Positions 59,735 through 63,372 of a DNA stretch of 63,372 nucleotides are shown here, in pieces. Position numbers and translations under genes: made by a program. A model generated the notes under the pieces. The model was given only the letters and a program-made list of their open reading frames with translations. It was not told the DNA's origin and searched no databases. The stretch spans positions 1-63,372 of the forward strand of contig CAYJJQ010000004.1 of the NCBI GenBank assembly GCA_964370545.1, written 5' to 3'. Position 1 is the first letter of the stretch, and each line of letters begins with the position of its first letter. Source of the stretch: CAKOSP01 sp964370545 (lineage in GTDB: Bacteria > Bacillota_I > Bacilli_A > RF39 > UBA660).

Positions 59735-61471
59735 ATGGAAAACTTATTTAAAAACTTAAATTTATCTACAAATGTTATTGATGCAATCGATCATTTGGGA
59801 TACACACAGCCTAGTAAAATACAAGAATTATTAATACCTGTTATCTTATCTGGAACTGATACTTTCGGGCAAGCTCAAACAGGAACAGGAAAAACACTTG
59901 CTTTTGCAGCAAGTATTTTAACAAACATAAAAAAAGATAAAACTGGTGTGAAAGCGCTTGTTTTATGTCCGACTAGAGAGTTAGCACTACAAATAGCAGC
60001 AGAAATAAGCACTTTAGACAATAATCGTGAGTTTAATATCATCTCAGTATATGGTGGATCTGATATTAAAAGACAAATAAATATGCTTAGAAATAATCCT
60101 GATATTGTAATAGGGACTCCTGGTAGAGTAAAAGATTTACTAAAAAGAAAAAAATTAAATCTAACTAAACTTGATTATTTTGTACTTGATGAAGCTGATG
60201 AAATGCTTAATATGGGATTTATTAAAGATATTAAAGAAATATTTAGTAAAACAAGTAGAGATAGACAAGTAATAATGTTATCTGCAACTATGGCTAAAGA
60301 TATTAAGGAATTAATAAGTAGTTATTTAAGATCTGATTATAAACACATAAAAGTTGAATCAACTAGTAAAACAGCAGATTTAATTAATCAAAATTATTAT
60401 GTAGTAAATAGTAAGCAAAAAAATGAAGTATTATATAGAATTATTGATGTAAGAACTTTAGAAAAAGTTTTAATATTTTGTAAAACTAAAAATGATTGTG
60501 ATGAATTAACTGAGAAGTTACAAGAAAAAGGATATAATGCTGATTTAATACATGGAGATGTTACGCAAGGTTTAAGAATTAAAACTTTAGCAAGATATAA
60601 AAATGGAGAATTTAATATCTTAGTTGCTACTGATGTTGCAGCAAGAGGAATACATGTAGATAATATAGATTTAGTAGTTAATTATCATTTACCATTTGAT
60701 AAAGAAAGTTATATACATCGTATTGGAAGAACGGGAAGAGCTAATGGTAAAGGGGAAGCAACAAGTTTAGTTACACATAAAGAAGGAGAATTTATGAAAA
60801 GATTAGAAAAATATACTAATGCTAAAATAGAAGAAAAAAGTATACCTACAAAAGAAGAAATAGTTAATGCTAAATATGAGGAAGTTATTAAAAAAGCAGA
60901 AGGATTAAAAGATGAAGATTTAAGTAAAGAACTTACTTATGTTAGAGATTTAAATAAAGCTGATTTAATTAATTTTGCAGCTGCTTTACTTAAACATAAC
61001 ATTAATAGTGGTATTAAAGCAGATTTAACAAAAGATATTTCTGTTAAAGAAAGAAGTGTTAGAACTATTGCAGATGATAAAACTAGATTATTTTTAAATA
61101 TTGGTAAAAAAGATGGTTTAAGAAAAAGTAGTTTATTAGAATTATTAGTTACTAAAGCAAATATTATAGAAGATAGTGTATCTAATATAGAAATACTTGA
61201 AAACTTTACATTTATAGATGTAAATAAAACTGATGGAGAGACTATTGTTAATACACTTCCAGGAAACAATTTCAATGAAAGAGAAATCAATGTAGAATTT
61301 TCTAATAAAAAAAGTACTAAAGGTAATAGAGGAAACTTTAATAGAAATAATTCAAGAGGAAATAGCTCTGATAGAAATCGTGGAAGAAATGGCGATAGAG
61401 ATAGAAGAAGTAGTGGAAGATCAGATAATAGAAGAAGAGACAACAATAGAGAAGATAGAAAAAGAAACTAA
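59735..61471 (+). CDS. DEAD-box RNA helicase (CshA/DbpA-like)
   Basis: 578 residues from the ATG at 59735 (AGGAG site; the GTG at 59720 is less likely). Q motif GYTQPSKIQ, motif I AQTGTGKT, DEAD box VLDEADEML, SAT, and HRIGRTGR. A DbpA-type RNA-binding domain (about 455-530, RLFLNIGKKDGLRKSSLLEL) follows, then an Arg/Gly/Asn-rich tail. Likely unwinds structured mRNA or rRNA, for instance in ribosome assembly or cold adaptation. Confidence 0.93.
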   Translation: MENLFKNLNLSTNVIDAIDHLGYTQPSKIQELLIPVILSGTDTFGQAQTGTGKTLAFAASILTNIKKDKTGVKALVLCPTRELALQIAAEISTLDNNREFNIISVYGGSDIKRQINMLRNNPDIVIGTPGRVKDLLKRKKLNLTKLDYFVLDEADEMLNMGFIKDIKEIFSKTSRDRQVIMLSATMAKDIKELISSYLRSDYKHIKVESTSKTADLINQNYYVVNSKQKNEVLYRIIDVRTLEKVLIFCKTKNDCDELTEKLQEKGYNADLIHGDVTQGLRIKTLARYKNGEFNILVATDVAARGIHVDNIDLVVNYHLPFDKESYIHRIGRTGRANGKGEATSLVTHKEGEFMKRLEKYTNAKIEEKSIPTKEEIVNAKYEEVIKKAEGLKDEDLSKELTYVRDLNKADLINFAAALLKHNINSGIKADLTKDISVKERSVRTIADDKTRLFLNIGKKDGLRKSSLLELLVTKANIIEDSVSNIEILENFTFIDVNKTDGETIVNTLPGNNFNEREINVEFSNKKSTKGNRGNFNRNNSRGNSSDRNRGRNGDRDRRSSGRSDNRRRDNNREDRKRN

Positions 61472-61528
61472 TATATTTATTGAAATAAGTACTTAATTGT
61501 TATATAATTACTTTAAAGGTAGGTTCTT

Positions 61529-62299
61529 ATGAAAGACATTAAATATTTAAAAGAAAATGGCGTTAATGTAGAAGATGCTGTTAAATTATTTGGAGATATT
61601 GAAATATATAATGAAACCATGAAAGATTTTCTTGATGGTATAAATATAAAAAAAGAAAGATTAGAAAATTCTAAAACTACAGTAGATTTAAAAAACTATG
61701 GTGTTTTTGCTCACTCTATTAAAAGTGATGCTAGATATCTAGGATTCACAACAGTAGCAGAAGTGGCTCTTGCTCATGAAATGGCAGGCAAAGAAAATAA
61801 TCAAAAATTTATTGATGATAATTATAATAATTTACTTGAAATGGTAAATAGCATGATTGATATTGCTAAAACTTATTTAGAAGGTAGTACTGAAGAAGAA
61901 ATAGAAGTTTTAGGAGATATATCTAATCTTAAACCAATTATTTTAGTAGTAGATGATAGTACTTTAATTACAGAACTTATAAGAAAAACTTTAGAAAATA
62001 CATATGATTTAGTAATTGAAAATTCTGGTATTAATGCTAAGAATATATTAATTAATAAAACTCATAATGTAAAAGCATTATTACTTGATTTAAATATGCC
62101 AGATATATCTGGATTTGAAATACTTGATTATTTAAAAGAAAATAATTTATTTAGCTCTATAAATGTATCAATTATAACAGGTGATGAAAGTCAAGAAACT
62201 ATTGCAAAAGCATTTACTTATCCAATAGTAGATATGCTAGCTAAACCTTTTAGCGTAGATAAACTAAATGATGTAGTAATAAAAACTTTAAACAGATAA
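61529..62299 (+). CDS. Hpt-receiver fusion protein
   Basis: 256 residues. Residues about 1-115 form an Hpt-type helical domain with the phosphorylatable histidine in HSIKSDARYLG (near 66). Residues about 135-256 form a receiver: ILVVDDS, LLDLNMPDISG with phospho-acceptor Asp, then ITGDE and KPF. No DNA-binding or output domain. The combination suggests a phosphorelay intermediate that passes phosphate between other proteins. Ends at a terminator that faces the pilus ATPase gene. Confidence 0.88.
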   Translation: MKDIKYLKENGVNVEDAVKLFGDIEIYNETMKDFLDGINIKKERLENSKTTVDLKNYGVFAHSIKSDARYLGFTTVAEVALAHEMAGKENNQKFIDDNYNNLLEMVNSMIDIAKTYLEGSTEEEIEVLGDISNLKPIILVVDDSTLITELIRKTLENTYDLVIENSGINAKNILINKTHNVKALLLDLNMPDISGFEILDYLKENNLFSSINVSIITGDESQETIAKAFTYPIVDMLAKPFSVDKLNDVVIKTLNR

Positions 62300-62308
62300 T
62301 TAATTAAG

Positions 62309-62356
62309 CCAACGTTAGTTGGTTTTTTTATCAGAAAAAAACCAACAACTGTTGGT
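62309..62356. terminator. Two facing terminators
   Basis: Plus strand: CCAAC-GTTA-GTTGG and a T run (62309-62329). Minus strand: CCAACA/TGTTGG and a T run (62356-62334). Each serves one of the convergent genes. Confidence 0.88.
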
Positions 62357-63372
62357 CTATATATTTTCAAAATCTATTATTATATCTCTTTTTCCTAAGA
62401 AAGCATTTTTAAGTGTGTCAGTTTCATATTTTAAATCTTCTTCTACATCTATAACTCTCATTACTTCATCTATACTAGTAACACCTTCAAGTACTTTAGT
62501 AAGTCCATCTTCAAGAAGTGATACCATATCAGCATTCTTATATACTATACTTTTTAAATCATTATTAGATATACCAGATAATATAGCATCTTTAATTTCT
62601 TTATTAATTACAAGAACTTCTTGAAGAGATATTCTTCCTCTATAACCATTCATACAATCATCACAACCAGCAGGCATATATACAGCATCTTGATCTATAT
62701 TAAGAACTTCTTTAAATAATACTTTTTCAAATGGGGTAGTAGGTCTTTGGGTTCTACACTTAGGACATAACTTTTTAGTTAATCTTTGAGATATAATACC
62801 TGATATAGCACTTCCAAGTAAATACCTTTCTATATCCATATCTAGTAGTCTTTCAATAGTGTTAAGTGAATTATTAGTATGAATAGTAGAAAGTACTAAA
62901 TGACCCGTTATAGAAGCTCTAACAGCTATTCTAGCTGTTTCATCATCTCTTATTTCTCCAATCATAATTATATCAGGATCTTGTCTTAATATACTTCTTA
63001 AAGTAGAAGCAAAATCTAAACCAATTTCACTCATTACTTGTACTTGATTAATACCATCTATTTTCATCTCTACAGGATCTTCTACTGTTATTATATTTCT
63101 AGTAGTAGTATTAAGTTCTTGAAGCATAGAATATAAAGTAGTAGTTTTACCAGTACCAGTAGCTCCCGATATTAATATAATTCCATTTGGAATAGCTATT
63201 AATTTTTTTATCTTTTCTAAATTCTTTGGTATAAAACCAAGTTTGTCTATACCAGATGAACTCATTTTGTAATCAAGTATTCTTATAACAATTTTCTCAC
63301 CATCAGTAATAGGTAAACTTGATACTCTTAAATCAAGTTCTAAATTATCGCCTAAAGATTTTATAGATCCAT
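62357..63372 (-). CDS. Type IV pilus/type II secretion assembly ATPase, start outside window
   Basis: The frame stays open to the window edge beyond the first inside methionine (63265), so the gene is partial. Visible: LDLRVSSLPITDGEKIVIRI, Walker A GATGTGKTT, Asp box EDPVE, Walker B RSILRQDPDIIMIGEIRD, His box TGHLVLSTIHTN, and a zinc tetracysteine (CPKC and CDDC). This is the GspE/PilB set for an assembly ATPase. It would drive a type IV pilus or pseudopilus. No other pilus gene lies in the window. Confidence 0.93.
   Translation of the reverse strand, partial: GSIKSLGDNLELDLRVSSLPITDGEKIVIRILDYKMSSSGIDKLGFIPKNLEKIKKLIAIPNGIILISGATGTGKTTTLYSMLQELNTTTRNIITVEDPVEMKIDGINQVQVMSEIGLDFASTLRSILRQDPDIIMIGEIRDDETARIAVRASITGHLVLSTIHTNNSLNTIERLLDMDIERYLLGSAISGIISQRLTKKLCPKCRTQRPTTPFEKVLFKEVLNIDQDAVYMPAGCDDCMNGYRGRISLQEVLVINKEIKDAILSGISNNDLKSIVYKNADMVSLLEDGLTKVLEGVTSIDEVMRVIDVEEDLKYETDTLKNAFLGKRDIIIDFENI

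Noticed and set aside
60937..61446. Minus-strand 169-residue ORF in the helicase gene
   Set aside because: Shadow of the Arg/Ser/Asn-rich tail of the DEAD-box helicase, whose domains are clear on the plus strand.
1..63372. Mycoplasma code (TGA as Trp)
   Set aside because: TGA is the stop in several clear genes (for example PAP2 phosphatase and the second PBP) and Trp is TGG in conserved positions.
1..63372. CRISPR arrays, IS elements or prophage
   Set aside because: No spaced direct-repeat array, no transposase with terminal inverted repeats, and no phage structural genes. The Rpn protein alone is not evidence of an IS.

Overview
The window is a strongly AT-rich bacterial chromosome segment. 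It uses the standard code: TGA ends several genes, for example at 5064-5066 and 9994-9996. It has Firmicutes-type sigma-A promoters, GGAGG-type ribosome sites and Firmicutes gene neighbourhoods (6S RNA beside tcdA, with rarA nearby; mraZ-rsmH-ftsL-pbp; nusB-xseA-xseB). The gene set (peptidoglycan synthesis, pyruvate formate-lyase, an NADH-type [FeFe] hydrogenase, pyruvate phosphate dikinase, many short genes of unknown function) suggests an anaerobic, fermentative, walled, probably host-associated relative of the RF39/Mollicutes-side Bacilli. The taxonomy is inference.

Layout. 1-0.6 kb: yceD fragment and rpmF. 0.7-11.1 kb: a division and cell-wall cluster with MraZ boxes, mraZ, rsmH, ftsL, two PASTA penicillin-binding proteins and mraY. 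pflB-pflA and a PAP2 phosphatase sit inside it. 11.1-15.2 kb: trpS, a small membrane protein, an Rpn-type nuclease with internal repeats, and an ABC-F ATPase with a degenerate second site. 15.2-22.9 kb: a diversity-generating retroelement (DGR). 22.9-31.4 kb: UPF0316 protein, D,D-carboxypeptidase, two tRNAs, 6S RNA, tcdA, gpsA, rarA and several unknowns. 31.4-37.1 kb: a small toxin/antisense locus, a Xer recombinase and the three-gene hydrogenase. 37-48.9 kb: a surface protein related to the DGR targets, mtaB, recD2, a second Xer, a flavoprotein and unknowns. 48.9-55.9 kb: ppdK, a second copy of the toxin/antisense locus, a lipoprotein, nusB-xseA-xseB-proS. 55.9-63.4 kb: acetyltransferase-like protein, SpoIVB-like protease, surface proteins, DEAD-box helicase, an Hpt-REC protein and the end of a type IV pilus/secretion ATPase.

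The most notable system is the DGR. A reverse transcriptase (YMDD, IGNMTSQ), an Avd-like protein and a MutS-like protein form one operon. An 87-bp template repeat follows directly. Two membrane-anchored surface proteins end in variable repeats that differ from the template almost only at template adenines (15 A-site and 2 other changes; 9 and 3). Both variable genes are followed by the same GC-rich hairpin. Two further paralogs lie downstream without a variable repeat. The arrangement is what a cell would use to diversify a displayed binding domain.

The second notable system is a pair of matching loci (31.4-31.8 kb and 51.6-51.95 kb). Each encodes a 26-residue hydrophobic peptide, a convergent structured antisense RNA with its own sigma-A promoter, a leader hairpin covering the ribosome site, and a possible 5'-3' pairing within the peptide mRNA. 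This fits a type I toxin-antitoxin family that I cannot assign to a named one.
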